Assembly: GCA_032358165.1 (NCBI GenBank)
Contig: JAALGY010000020.1
Location: forward strand, 930,001 to 994,000
Length of the DNA stretch: 64,000 nt
Reading direction: 5' to 3'
Source: Diplosphaera chodatii
Lineage: Eukaryota; Chlorophyta; Trebouxiophyceae; Prasiolales; Stichococcaceae
In this document: positions 35,629 through 47,092 of the stretch, piece by piece
How positions within the stretch are numbered: the first letter of the stretch is position 1
Layout: every line of letters starts with the position of its first letter
Program-made: the position numbers and the translations under genes
The notes under the pieces: model-generated
Database searches by the model: none
The model's input: only the letters and a program-made list of their open reading frames with translations
What the model was told of the DNA's origin: nothing

Positions 35629-37984
35629 ATGGGGCTGTTTTCGAAGAAAGAAACGCCTGCCAAGCGTGGCGCAGATCAGATGGCGCAGCCTGATAGCAAC
35701 GCAGGAGGTGCATCCAGCGCTCAGGCCGTCTCCAGCCCGCCGGGGCCTGCACCCGGTGGCAATGCCCCCTTGCACAACGGCTCTGTGGTGGATGCGTCTG
35801 AGGAGCCAATCAAAGACATCCTCCTGCAAGTGCCGCTGGCAGAGCTGCACAAGGTTGGTGCCGCAGTACCACTGCACATTCACCAGGGTCATGGTTTGTT
35901 GCCATCCGAATGCACTGGGTCATGGCTGCGTGCACTGGTTACTGTACTACAGAGATGTCAGCAGGAACTGGTCTCTTTTGTTCTGCACAGGTGCAGGGCA
36001 ACGTTGAATCGATGCTCGAGAAGGGGTCGCTGGTTGCCTATGGCGTGACGTTCCCTAAAACCGGTGCCAGCATGATGGCGCTCGAGATGAATGAGACACG
36101 ATGGTGGCTCCGCCCCGACATGGCGACACTCAAAGTCGGGCTATGCACATACATGCTGGACGTGACGCAGCCTGGCACGCAGCAGCCCACGTTCTTCTGC
36201 GTGACATTCGCTGACGATACGCTGCCGGAGGTGTGCCTGCCCCGCTGTGCATCCCTGCTTTGCAGCGCATGGCACCCGTCTGCTGACACAACAGTCGGTA
36301 CATGTAACTGCATGAGCTCAGGCTACATCAAGCATGACCAAGCATGCCTAACCGTCATTCAGACAAATACCCTTCCAGATGCGATATGTTGTCCTGTGAT
36401 GCAGGCGGTGGGCACCTTCGAGGGGCTGCTGGAGGAGGTGACGCAGTACAAGGAGTCGGAGCGGCTGCTGGCCGACCCACTGGCCGCCTCCGGGGACATG
36501 GCCATCGCCGAGGGGCTGACCTTCACCAACAAGGCTGCCAGCAGCCTGCACTGGGCCAGCGTCAAGGTGGGCAGCTCGTGCCCGCAGTGCATGCCAGCAT
36601 ATACCGTGCTGGTCAGCAGCTTGTTTAGCCTCTCGTCCGCCATGCCCTGCCAGCTGCCGATCATGTTCAGAATAGCTATTACGCGTCTAGTCCTATCAGC
36701 TTCATAGGCCCCTGGTCGACCTAGTGGATTTCCATTCTGCAACAGGTGGCGGGTGGTATTCTGATGAGCGCAGATGCGGTGTCAAAGCGCATGATGGACC
36801 ACTACGCCAAGGTGCAGGCGTCTAGCGAGCCTGGCCCGGCAAGGCCTGTGCCCGGGGCCATAAAGGCTTCTGCAACGATGACGAGGGCTGGCACGAAGGT
36901 CCTGTCGAAAACAGCTGGCAAGGTGGGATATATAGATAGCCCGCTGAAGTGCGTGGGTGCCAAGTCTAGATGACTTTGGAAAGAATGTCATTCGCAGCAA
37001 ACCTCTCAGCATCAGCTGTACATTGATGCATCGTCAGTGTCGTCCTGCAGATTGTCAATGCAGTGGCGTCGGTTCCGGTGTATGTCGCTGAGAGGCTTGC
37101 TGGCAGCGGCAAGCCTGCGGATGCGCTGAAGCCGCAATCTGCCACGAAGCAGGTGAGGAGGTGCACACTGAGAGGCATGCTCTGCAGCAATACTCTGCAT
37201 GGTACTCTGCATGGACACCGACCAGCCTGTGCATCCCATGCATCTGCAGATTGTGACAGCAGGAGCAGTGTCGTTCACAATGGTGTATGAGGGGCTGGAA
37301 CAGGGTGCAAAGATTGTGCTCACAGGTAGCCTTTGTCTTCTGACCACGTTGATATCTGCTTGCCTTCTGTAGGCCCACTTGACAGTCCCGTGGCCTGACT
37401 AGTAGACCAGCCTTGATCCTTCTGCAGGCGCTCGAGACTCAGCAGCAGGCGTGGCTGGACACAAGTATGGCCCAGACGCCGGTAAAGTCACAGGAGACAT
37501 GCTGGCTTCAGTGGGGCACACAGCGAACGCCTACACTTCATACCGCAACATTGCGGTGCGCACATCGTGCTGTAATTCTTGCCAGCTCCCGACATGAGGT
37601 GATGACTGTCATGTCCCGATACCAGTCTACTTTGCTGGTGTAGGTGCGGGCCATTGCACGGAAAACGGCCAAGACCACAGCAAAGCGAATGCTGAACAAC
37701 TACATTGGCAAGGTGGGTCTGCCTCTGACATTTCACTTGCTGAAACTGACTGATGTCGGTCTTCAGCCTGCATCGCTGAGCCGAGGTGCTGCGCTCTGCA
37801 GCCGACTCAGCAGCCGGGCGTTGACCCGCACAAGCAGGGGAAGCTGCTGGTGCAGCAGCAGGCGCAGAGCATGAAGGGCGCTGCACAGCCCAGTGGCGGC
37901 AGCCAGCACCAGATGATGCTGCAGAGCCACAACTCCCGCAGCAGCCTTGGTGTGCGGCCAGACGGCGCAAAGGCTCCGCAATGA
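35629..37984 (+). CDS. Senescence-domain (ERD7/spartin-like) protein
   Basis: Nine exons keep phase and give 453 residues: 35629-35853, 35991-36230, 36405-36566, 36746-36922, 37051-37152, 37250-37325, 37428-37555, 37644-37712 and 37802-37984. The first exon is a Lys- then Pro/Ala-rich leader ending ILLQVPLAELHK. The next part is a beta-rich domain (ESMLEKGSLVAYGV, ETRWWLRPDMATLKV, FFCVTFADDTLPE) like the N-terminal part of plant ERD7 proteins. The Senescence domain starts at VAGGILMSADAVSKRM and continues with TMTRAGTKVLSKTAGK, FTMVYEGLEQGAKIVL and GVAGHKYGPDAGKVTGDML, then ASVGHTANAY. The C-terminus is Gln/Ser-rich. Plant members bind membranes and lipids and respond to dehydration or cold; that role is carried over by homology only. 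Confidence 0.85.
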
Positions 37985-38721
37985 CAGCCATGTGAGGACG
38001 TGGTCCATCATGCAACGAAGTGGACAACCCTGCAGAAGTCTCTTGTTTGCCACCTGCCGCAAGGGTCCGAATGAGGGTGGCAATGCAAAGGTAAACATGA
38101 CGATGTGCTCAAGAAGTACTGCACATTTGCAGGTAGCTGGCGTTGCGGGCTATCATCACTGTTGTATGTAAGACGTTGAGGATGTAGTGACCGTGGAAAA
38201 GTGGCTAGTGCAGTCACATAAGGTAGCGGTTTGCATCGCTACAAAGTATCGCCAAGTATCAGCAAGACTATGCAGTGGCCGGCTGGCTGCAACTGCACAG
38301 CAGCTGGGACCAAACCCTTGCTCATACGCAGCATGCTCCGAGGCGAGTTCAGTTATGGCTTTACATGCACTCACTCCCGCTAGTAGATTCAGTGTCCTTC
38401 CTTGAGTATTGCGTAAGAGAAGCTCGAAGCGAGGAAACAGCTCAAGACGCTGGGTGGCTCAAGTTGCAGGTCACATCCCAAACATGATGTCGACGCCCTG
38501 CTGTCGCACATCTACGCGGTGCTCCATCTCTGCTAGACCATGTTGCGGACACCAGTATTTAACAGCAGCGAAAGCATCTGTAGTAGGGCAGCTGCCTGGC
38601 CAGCACAGCCCCATGGGTGGGGTGCCCAACATGCGGCAGCACAGGCATACTACATTGCACGCAGCTGAATCCCGACGACACAAGTACAGATCCATCATAA
38701 CAGCGGCAGGCGATTCTCAGG
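37985..38721. other. Gap before CPP1, may hold its first exon
   Basis: It contains a TGTAA at 38167-38171, about 185 bases after the Senescence-domain stop. No exon encoding a chloroplast transit peptide for CPP1 could be fixed. Open frames at 38275-38487 and 38409-38768 show nothing recognisable. Confidence 0.45.
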
Positions 38722-40291
38722 ATGCAGACATCAAGCAGTGCGTCCTTAGCATCTGGCACACCTGCTGACAACGCCCCACAACCCTCATGTGCAGGCTTTC
38801 TGGCCGTGATTGAGGTGGATACTGCTCATACGGAATGGACACTGTTTACACGCAGAATGAGTACGGACGAGGCCCGAGAGCTGCTGGGGCTGGCGTCGAC
38901 TTCGTCATTCGACCAGGCGATGAAGGCGCGGGACAAGCGCATGGAGCGGTACAGGGACGACCCTGAGAAGTCGATGCAGGTGTGGCAGGTCCTCGTAGCG
39001 GGAGAGTGTGGCAATCAGGCTGGCTGCCTGACAGCAGTAAACTGTGGAGTCGAGGAAACGGCGGCGCATGCTTCAGGGCACTTGCCTGATATTTTTCATG
39101 CTGATACCTGCGGGTATGTAATACACGGCGGAACTTTGCAGGTGGAGACTGCATACGACGTGCTGCTGATGGACAACATGAAGCGGCGGCTCAGCGGGGA
39201 GGCAGCTGTGGCAAAGTCTGTCCGCTTTGCGGATGTCCCGAAGCCACGGAAGAAGTTGCAGGTGGGTGCAGCAGGGCCGCATGTCGCGATGTGCATGGCC
39301 ATGTTGCTGATCCCGTGTCAAGGCTTCAGTGCTGGTTCACGAAACGCTCGGGCGGATCGGCTGAGTGTTGACCCTGCATCTTGGGGGTTGAGCCGACCAG
39401 CATATGGTTGCAGGCGCAGCCGCCACGGTTGCCGGGCGGCCTCACGGTCGCGCGGCCGCGCAACAACCAGGAGCTGGGCACGCAGTCGGCGGTCTTCGGC
39501 CTGCTGGCCGTGTGGACATTGCTGCAGGTCAGGCTGATGTTTAAGCCACTATGGTGTGGATCCGGTCGTTGAGCTGGGGTGTTAAGCATTGCTGCGCAGC
39601 TGCAAAGGCCCTGCGTTGCCTGCCACAATGCCATAATGCCTTATTGCCACTTCTCGTTGCATCTGCAGGCACTGACCACCCCGCCGTCACAGCTGGGCAT
39701 GACAGACACAGGCACCCCAGGGCTGCAGCTGGCACTTGCCTGCGCAGCGTCAGTGTACTTCCTGCGGCAGAACAAGCGGCTGGGCCTTGGTGAGTCTGGT
39801 TGACCTCCTCTGTGCCCACCTCTGCAGTTGGCCTTGTCATGTCAGAGGGTGCAGCAGGCAAAGTGCCAGGAGCAGGGGCAGGTGGGGCTGCGTTATAGAA
39901 CTGGTAGTACCGTAAACCGTTTAGCCAAGGATACTGCTTCGCTTACAGTGCTGTCATGGTTGTGAAACAGGTCGTGCAGCAGCATTGACAGGCGGAGGCT
40001 TCGTACTAGGCACCATCCTTGGGGCTGTCATCCAGAACTGGCTTCGAGTGGACATAGTGCCGCTCGGGGTGAGCATTGCTCTGCGGTGGAACATCCTGTG
40101 AAGTATGATACCTCATATTCACTTGGCATCCGCATCTCTGGCATGAGGTGATGTTATGGGGAAATGCGGCGTCCACAACACGTATGCTGACGAGATCAAG
40201 TGGCGTTGTGCAGGCTTTTAGCTCGCCTGGAGCTCTCGTTGGGGAGCTCAGTATCTTGGGCCTATGGTTTGCATGCACTTTTGTATACTGA
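38722..40291 (+). CDS. CPP1: CPP1, plastid chaperone-like protein of POR1 (DUF3353)
   Basis: Plastid membrane J-like protein that in plants stabilises protochlorophyllide oxidoreductase. Exon 1 (ends 38979) is open from an ATG at 38722. The conserved part starts near the ATG at 38857 (STDEARELLGLAS), so the true 5' end and transit peptide are uncertain. Downstream exons keep phase: 39142-39261, 39414-39527, 39669-39789, 39971-40068 and 40214-40291. The J-like region (SFDQAMKARDKRMERYRDDP, VETAYDVLLMDNMKRR) lacks the HPD motif, normal for CPP1. SVRFADVPKP is a conserved family motif. Three hydrophobic helices follow: VFGLLAVWTLLQ, LALACAASVYFLRQNKRLG and GGGFVLGTILGAVIQNWL. The C-terminal VDIVPLGAFSSPGALVGE matches the family. 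About 217 residues from Met 38857. The 3' end faces the rhodanese gene 222 bp away. Confidence 0.88.
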
Positions 40292-40513
40292 GCAGCGAGG
40301 CGAGCGCAGGGTGCTGAGATAGATGTGAGGAGATAAACGGAGTTTGACCTCTACGGATGTTTGTTGACGGGTTGGGAGTGGTGTGCAGCGCCGGCAGTTT
40401 GCAGATAATCAATTGCAATGTCTAGTTGGTCAGTGGTGACATACAACCCAATGTTCGCAGCCTCCTGATTGTGTTGCAACAAACCCCACCGCGGGTTGTG
40501 ACGTCCAATCACC

Positions 40514-42685
40514 TCAGGGCCTCGGGAGGAGGTCCGCCATTCTGCAGGACACATCACAGAAATCGGGCATCAGCCGTACGGTGCTGGGCCCTCGTCACAC
40601 CCACACGCCTCATAGGTTGAGTTGCAAACGCCGTAGCTGATGGTGGAGTTGCAAACGACACATACCTGATAAGCATTCCAAAACTCCCAGGCGAACAAGA
40701 GGGCATCTGCCAGCAGAACGGCAGCACCCTGCAAGAGGTAGACCGAGAGTCTTGTTTGGGCGACAACTCCGCACAGCCACAGGCCACATCACGGAAGTGT
40801 GCATGCTGATGGCCTGGCGGCTCTGGCTGCACTCACGATCTTGATGAAGATGGAGCCCTTGTCGATGCCCGCCGCGCGGTCCTCTGCCCGCTGCACGTCT
40901 GTCCACCCCAGCAGCTGCGTGGGTGCATGCCATGCGGAGCGTCAGCACATCACAGAACGCCGTCAAGCTCTGGCATGGGCCTGCGCAGAGCTGCATTCGC
41001 ACAGGCGGCCTGCACACATGCCAATGACCCGCGAGCTGCATGCGGAGCCTATGGGAGCCGCGGCAATGCTTGACAGCAGATGGTATTGCAGCAAGCTGCA
41101 GGCGCTTACCTGGCTGACCCCCCCGACGCCGCCGTAGCGCAGGTCCTTGCCATTGGTGGTGGGCAGCGTGTCCTTGCCCGCCGTGTCCAGGCCGCCGTTG
41201 ATCCAGGCCAGGTTCTGGTACCCGGCGCGCGACAGCTGCTCGGCCGCCGCCAGCGAGCGCAGCCCCTTCTGGCACGACACGATCACCTGCGGACCACAGT
41301 GCTTTGGTTGGGGGCGTTGCTGCATGTCCATCACACATGCACCGCAATCTCCTCACCATTAACCATAGCATGTCCATCACTGCTGCCTCTGAGCTGACCC
41401 GCCACATCATTCAGCGAGCGGCACAGTAGTGTGACAACCCTCGCGGCTGCAATTGATCGACTAATGGTGGCAAACCATGCTGCAGACTCGCAAGTGGGCA
41501 TGAAGCGTGCAAGTCAAATGGGGACCAGCCGAAGGGACACTCACATTGGCGTCCTTGGGGACCTTCTTTTCCACTTCGCGCAGGAAGTTGAGGTTGGGCT
41601 TCATGTGGGAGCCACCCAGCCACCAGCCGCCCATGCCGAAGGCAGAGCTCTTCTTCATCAAGCTCTGGATATCGTTGCTTTCCTCAACCACGAAGATCGG
41701 CACCTGCAAGTGATTGCGCAGACCGAGTGATGCATGCTTGAGCAGCCAGCATGCCTGCAACCCGCACGTGTGAGGACGACATCAACGTTGCGGCTGTTGC
41801 TCTGGGCACTGCTCGCTGCATTCACATGGTTTGCGTGGACAGGCTGCGCACCTCCACGGCGCCCTTAACGCCGGCCTTCTCAATCTCCGACTGCGGCCGC
41901 ACGTCCAGCAGCACCCAGCCATCCTGCATGAGCTGCGCCGCGTTCTCTGCCGTCACATTGCGCACCTTGCCTTGGGCCACCTGCAGTCGGACATGGACTT
42001 GCCAGCTAAACTCATGCTGCAGGCTCTGCACCTGCTGCATGCATAGCTGGCCAGTTGATCAGATACATGGTAGGTGCTGACATGTTAGCCCAATCGCAGC
42101 TGGATGACATGACAACCTTCATTATTGGTAACAGCATGTAGTGATCTGGCGGTGGCATGACCAGCATTGATGACCCCGACTGGTGGATGCATTAGAGTCC
42201 CGGAGTGTGGAGCGTACTGCACACCTGCTCCTGCCACCTCTGCTCTGCCGCTGCGTAGTCCCCGCCACCTGGGCTGGCTGCGGTCGCAACTGTTGGCTGG
42301 CGCCGAAGGGCGCGCGGTGCCGCAGCTGCTGGCGACCGCGCCTGCAACGCTGGCCGGGACTGGCGCCCTGCAGCGACAGTCGTACCGTGTCAGCCGGGCA
42401 AGCTGTGCATATGGTTCTGACATCGTGGACGTTGTGAGTTTGCTGATGTTGGGTGTGAAGGCATGGGACGCCTATTCCAGTAGAGGCACCTGCCAGGATC
42501 AGACAACACCAGTCATGTAGCTCAATGGACAGTCTTGACCAGCTGTATGTTGTAGTTCGGGCTTTGGGGCAGTCTGACGCTTGGTTTGACACTGCACAGC
42601 AAGATTTCGTGCAGCATCAATAAACACTAGTACCTTGGAGCACGCGGTGTGCTGGGAGCACCGGCAGCTGCATGACGTGCGCCAT
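40514..42685 (-). CDS. Plastid-type rhodanese-like (STR) membrane protein
   Basis: Eight exons keep phase and give 275 residues: 42634-42685, 42225-42367, 41852-41980, 41545-41703, 41110-41286, 40837-40914, 40666-40727 and 40514-40541. The N-terminus MAHVMQLPVLPAHRVLQ plus an Ala/Arg-rich stretch looks like a plastid transit peptide. The mature part starts about RWQEQVAQGKVRNVTAENAA. The rhodanese domain reads LMQDGWVLLDVRPQSEIE, with a long insert (SAFGMGGWWLGGSHMKPN) and the active loop VIVSCQKGLRS, whose candidate catalytic Cys is at 41272-41274, followed by AGYQNLAWINGGL. The C-terminus is a hydrophobic helix (AAVLLADALLFAWEFGMLI) and a short tail, so it is probably anchored to a plastid membrane. 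It resembles plant STR9/10/11-type proteins; the substrate is unknown. Convergent with CPP1. Confidence 0.88.
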
Positions 42686-43142
42686 GTGAACCCAGCAATC
42701 AAAACAACACCAACAACCCGCGTGCGATTGGCTGAAATGATATTGCTTCCATGACTCGATGCACGCGCAGAAGATCATGGATTGCGCTGACACGTGGTGC
42801 CAGCAACATGCTCGGTAAACACACCTGGTGTGTCACTGTACATGGGTAAAGGTTACTAAGGCTAACATGCACATGGGGCTGCTCAGATGCGTGCCTTTGG
42901 TGGCACGCGCAGGTATGCGCGGCGTGCACACAGGCAATTCTGGGACAGAGGACTGATGTCCAGTGGTCTGAGGGTGCCAAACCATGGACTGGTTGCCATG
43001 CTGGGGCATCTACAGTCAAGCACTTACAAACCACAGCATATTGCTTCTGCAGGGAGGACAGCAGCAATCAGAAATATTTGCGGTGCAACCGCTGGAACTG
43101 GCGCTGACCACCCTCATGGTGCACTAGTTCAATGACTGCCAT
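42686..43142. other. Intergenic between rhodanese and DHHC genes
   Basis: 457 bp containing the upstream region of the rhodanese gene and the 3' flank of the palmitoyltransferase gene, both on the minus strand. No coding exon supported. Confidence 0.5.
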
Positions 43143-45635
43143 CTACGATTGCCGAACTTCCGCTTCTGACGTCGGCGTCTCTGTGATCTGGGTGTCCGCT
43201 GGAGCTGGCTGCGCCACGCCAATGCCTCCCTGCATCCAAACAACGATCCGTCATGTAGTCACACCTGATGCGGGAAGTCAGATGCACACAGATGCATGGA
43301 GAATGCACATGATGCTACACCTTAGTACAAGCCTGGACGAACCTGCGCGGGTTGCACCGCATCTGAAGGCGGCTGCGCGTCATCCCCCGGCTGTTGGTGC
43401 TGCAGTGCCACCGCATGCTGGTGGTGCGGCGCAGATACCTGCTGCTGCTGTGCCGGTGTTGACTCTGGCTGCATCGGCTGCTGTGCTGCTGAGGTGTTTA
43501 TTTGTGGCACGCCGGCCACCGGCTGCTGCGCCGGGCTGCTGTCTACGCCCCGCACGACCGGCGCCTGCTCGGCGCCCCGCGGTGTTACCTCCGGAGACAG
43601 TTCTGGCGTGACCCCCGGTGAGGCCGGCGAGAACAGGCCGCCGTTGGGCAGCGGCGGCACCTGGGCATGAACGATACAAAACGATGAGCACATGTCAGGC
43701 TGGTGACAAGGACATGCGGTCTCCACAGGGTAACACCTCTTCCAGGAAAATGCTGCGACCAACCACACAACCACCTTCTCGTCGTAGTGCGCTGCAGCGT
43801 GGGCCAGGTGCGCAGGGTCACCGCTGCCGTTCTGGCCGCCAGGCCCCACTGGGGGCTGGTAGCCGCTGCCGTCCTGCGGGCCATGCGAACCCGGTTTGAT
43901 CATACACACAACAACCCCACATGGACGTGCAGCACAGTGGCAAGGTGCACACACACCACCAAGCCACTCACCCCGAACTCCACATGTGGCGGGGGCTCCC
44001 ACGGCCTGCTGGTCATCTCTGCCTCCGGCACTGCAGCAGTCCACAGGGCTCCTTGAGCGTCACTGCCTGGCACACTCTCCAGCCTGGCAGGCATCCACAG
44101 TGCTGCAGCCTACGGACCTATCATGCAGCAGGGCTGCCACTCACTGGGCTCAGGCGCCCTGCTGGCCAGCTGGCCCAGCTCCGAGCGCTTGGGCACTTGC
44201 GTGCAGAACACCGAGGCGCAGTTGCGCAGCACCCCCACGCTGTACGGGTTGCCCGCGTCGCTGTAGCGGTGCCGGAAGTGCTCGTACGTCGTCTGATTCG
44301 TGGCCGACAGCCACATGTGCAAGGCGCTGAGGCCGCCCACAAACCTGCAGTTAGACAGATCGGGCACATCATGCCGACTGCACGCAGGCATACCAGCAGA
44401 GGCGGCCTGCTGCCATCAAAGTCCAGTCTGGTTCGCACTGATGCACGAGGGGTGTGAGGGAACATGTGCTCAGCTGAAGAACTATATGGTCAGCAAGACA
44501 GGAGGGCACGTGCAGATGCATAGGACGAAGCCGAGGTCCGCACCAGAATGCCAGGAAGCTGTAGATCATGCAGACCAGGGACGCGGGGTACTTGCGGATG
44601 GCATGCCCAAAGTCACGCCCGCTGCTGTCTGTGTACTTCAGTAGCTGCACCAGCGACAGCGTGAACACCCACACGCACAGCAGCGTCGTGGAGAACACGA
44701 AGCACAGGAACCACCGATAGTTGCGCTGCAGAAGCACCGATAGAAGCAGCTTTTAGCACGGATGCGGATGTATGCCGGTGATTGTGTGCTGGGATGGGCA
44801 GGCGCAGTGGATGCAGACCTTGCGAGCACAAGCAGACGCACCCGGCCGATGCAGGTGCCGACCCAGGGGCAGTGGTGGTCAAACTTGTCCACGCAGTTGT
44901 CGCACACCGCGCAGTGGCTGCACCGCGGCGGCCTGTAGTGGTTGCATGTGGTGCACCACTTCGTTGTGACCGTGAAGCCGTTCACCTGGAACTCCTTTGT
45001 TGGGTTCCGCCTCCTGCAGTTTGCAGATGGGGTGCTTCAAGGGTGGGATTGCACAAGGTTAGGCCTACTTATACACTGGTGGTAATCGTGCATGGTGTGC
45101 TGTAAACAAACATGAACCCACCCATACTCCTCGTCTTCATCCAGGTGGTTGCGGGGCAGAAAGCCCGGGTTGGTGAAGGCCGTGACGAACAGCACCGTCA
45201 GGCTGAAGACGATCAGCACAACGGAGAAGGCGAATATGACCCAGGACTGGTTCCGGCCCAGCCATGGTGCCACAAAGCCCATGAACACGCCTACATGCAG
45301 TAGAGGCTTGTGAGCGCAGCCCATGACAACCAGGGTGTGTCAGTGATAGCGCGTTGCAGCACGACGCGGAGCGAATGCTGACATGCGGAGCGCACCAGCT
45401 GGCGCGGCCACGAGAAACACTGACGCCATGAATGCCTTCCAGTCTGGTCCTGCAACATGAGTCTGATGTGTCAGTTGCTAGGCGCACACAGTCCCATCTG
45501 ATGGGTACTTGCGCCCAACACCCCGGTCTGCCCTGCTTCACCCTGCTGCTCACCGACTGTGATCACGCCGCCCAGAAAGCTGTAATGGTGGCCCATGTCA
45601 ATGCCGCGGCGCGGCCGCTCCTTGCTGCGCGGCAT
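43143..45635 (-). CDS. DHHC-type protein S-acyltransferase (palmitoyltransferase)
   Basis: Transfers palmitate from acyl-CoA to Cys residues of proteins. Phase-consistent exons: 45554-45635, 45396-45449, 45122-45290, 44842-45013, 44544-44725 and 44145-44344, then further exons to the stop at 43143-43145. Four membrane helices flank the Cys-rich domain (for example [38 protein letters not shown]). The Cys-rich domain has [17 protein letters not shown], then [11 protein letters not shown] and [12 protein letters not shown], with the acyl-accepting Cys at 44869-44871. RRNYRWFL and [17 protein letters not shown] (DPG- and TTxE-like motifs) follow. A long cytosolic tail is Pro/Gln/Ser-rich ([35 protein letters not shown]) and ends [13 protein letters not shown]. 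It belongs to the plant PAT1-9-like class; the membrane it occupies cannot be told from sequence. Confidence 0.92.
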
Positions 45636-46585
45636 TGTCTTTATCGCTCAGAAGCTGACGGCTGCGCACGGGACGCCGTGGGAGTCGCCTGCCTGCAGGC
45701 AACCCGTTGAAAGAAGATGCAGAGATGGAGGCGATTGGTAGTGCAGGTGTGGCGAGCTCTACACAGATGACCTGCGCAGCATGCATGCATTGAGGCATGC
45801 TGTGACGTACCTTGGGATCGCCTAGTGGCTCCCCATGCCACGGCAAGAGGGGCCTACGTTGCGAACTGTTCACCCTCTCCTGATTGCGCCTGCCGCACAC
45901 AGCGGTCCGCAGGTTGTTCTTGTTGGGGTGTGGTCTGTGATCAAGCAATGCTTCAACACCGTTGAAGCGCACTCCTACTGCCGCTCCGGTGATCTGTCAC
46001 GTCACACTTTGCGCCTGTGTGGTTGCTCGATTGCCTGAACATGCTTGAAGCACGAGACAACGCCAGTGTGTTGTCAAATGGAGCCCTCAAACAGTTGCAC
46101 GGGCACCTTTCACAGCTAGGATCAGCGCTGAATCAGCAGCACGGAAGAGCACGTTCCTGCTTCGATGGTGTCAGCACGCCTCGTGGTTTGTGTGCACGAT
46201 GGTGTGAAAGCAATTAGGCGACGTTGGATGTAGGATGTAATACCAGCAATGGCTAGCGTCCTAGATCGGAGACGCTCAGTGCTGTGTCGGCAACAAAATC
46301 TGCACGCGATCGCGTGCTGGCGTGCAGGTGTGAAGCCGTCAAGCCGTATTTCGCCGATACGTGCACACATCATGCGTGACATGCAGCACCTTCTGAGCAT
46401 ATCTGCAAGCGCAGCACTAGGGGCAGCACTAGCCAACCGCCAGAGCTGCAGTCGATAGGAACTATCGCAATAAGTATCTCATTGTGGGTCACGGCGACTG
46501 CTAGACGTGCCGCTTTGATCTGCAGGCGCACAGCCTAGGACGCTGCGAGTGCGTAATGATATAAACAGTCCTGAGGTTTGCAGCA
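45636..46585. other. Upstream region between divergent DHHC and fusion-protein genes
   Basis: 950 bp between two start codons on opposite strands. Open frames up to about 124 codons on the minus strand show no domain. It presumably carries two promoters and 5' UTRs. Confidence 0.5.
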
Positions 46586-47028
46586 ATGGCTGGGGCCCAT
46601 GCACAGCTGCGAACGCCTCAGCCGCTGACAGCCTCTGGCAGTGCGGTCCCCACTCTGCCTCGGCCTCCGGCGCGGCGGCAGGATCACTCGGATCGTGCGC
46701 TAGCTGAGGAGTTGCGGGCACGTAACAATGGCCGGACGTTGCGCACCGGTGGCAGGCACGGTGTTGCACACCTGGAGCGCCGGCGCCGCAAGCTATCCAT
46801 TGGCGACTTTGCGGGCCAGCGTTCGCAGCAGGGACAGCCTCAGCTACCATGGCAGCGACTCAAGCAGTGCAGCGATGAGGCGTCAGACCTGGCAGAACCT
46901 GTGCCACTTGGCAGGTCTGCTGCGCCGGCGATTGCAGTGCAGCAAAGCGAGCTGCTTGAGGCTGCTGCATCCCTCGGACTGGCAGCAGCAGCGCTGCCGC
47001 AGCAGGAATGTGCCCAACACGCAGGCCC

Positions 47029-47092
<64 letters not shown>

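Noticed and set aside
42515..42590. tRNA-like string (GTAGCTCAATGGA ... TAGTTCGGGC)
   Set aside because: The D-arm and T-arm resemblances are present, but no acceptor stem or anticodon stem pairs, so no cloverleaf can be drawn.
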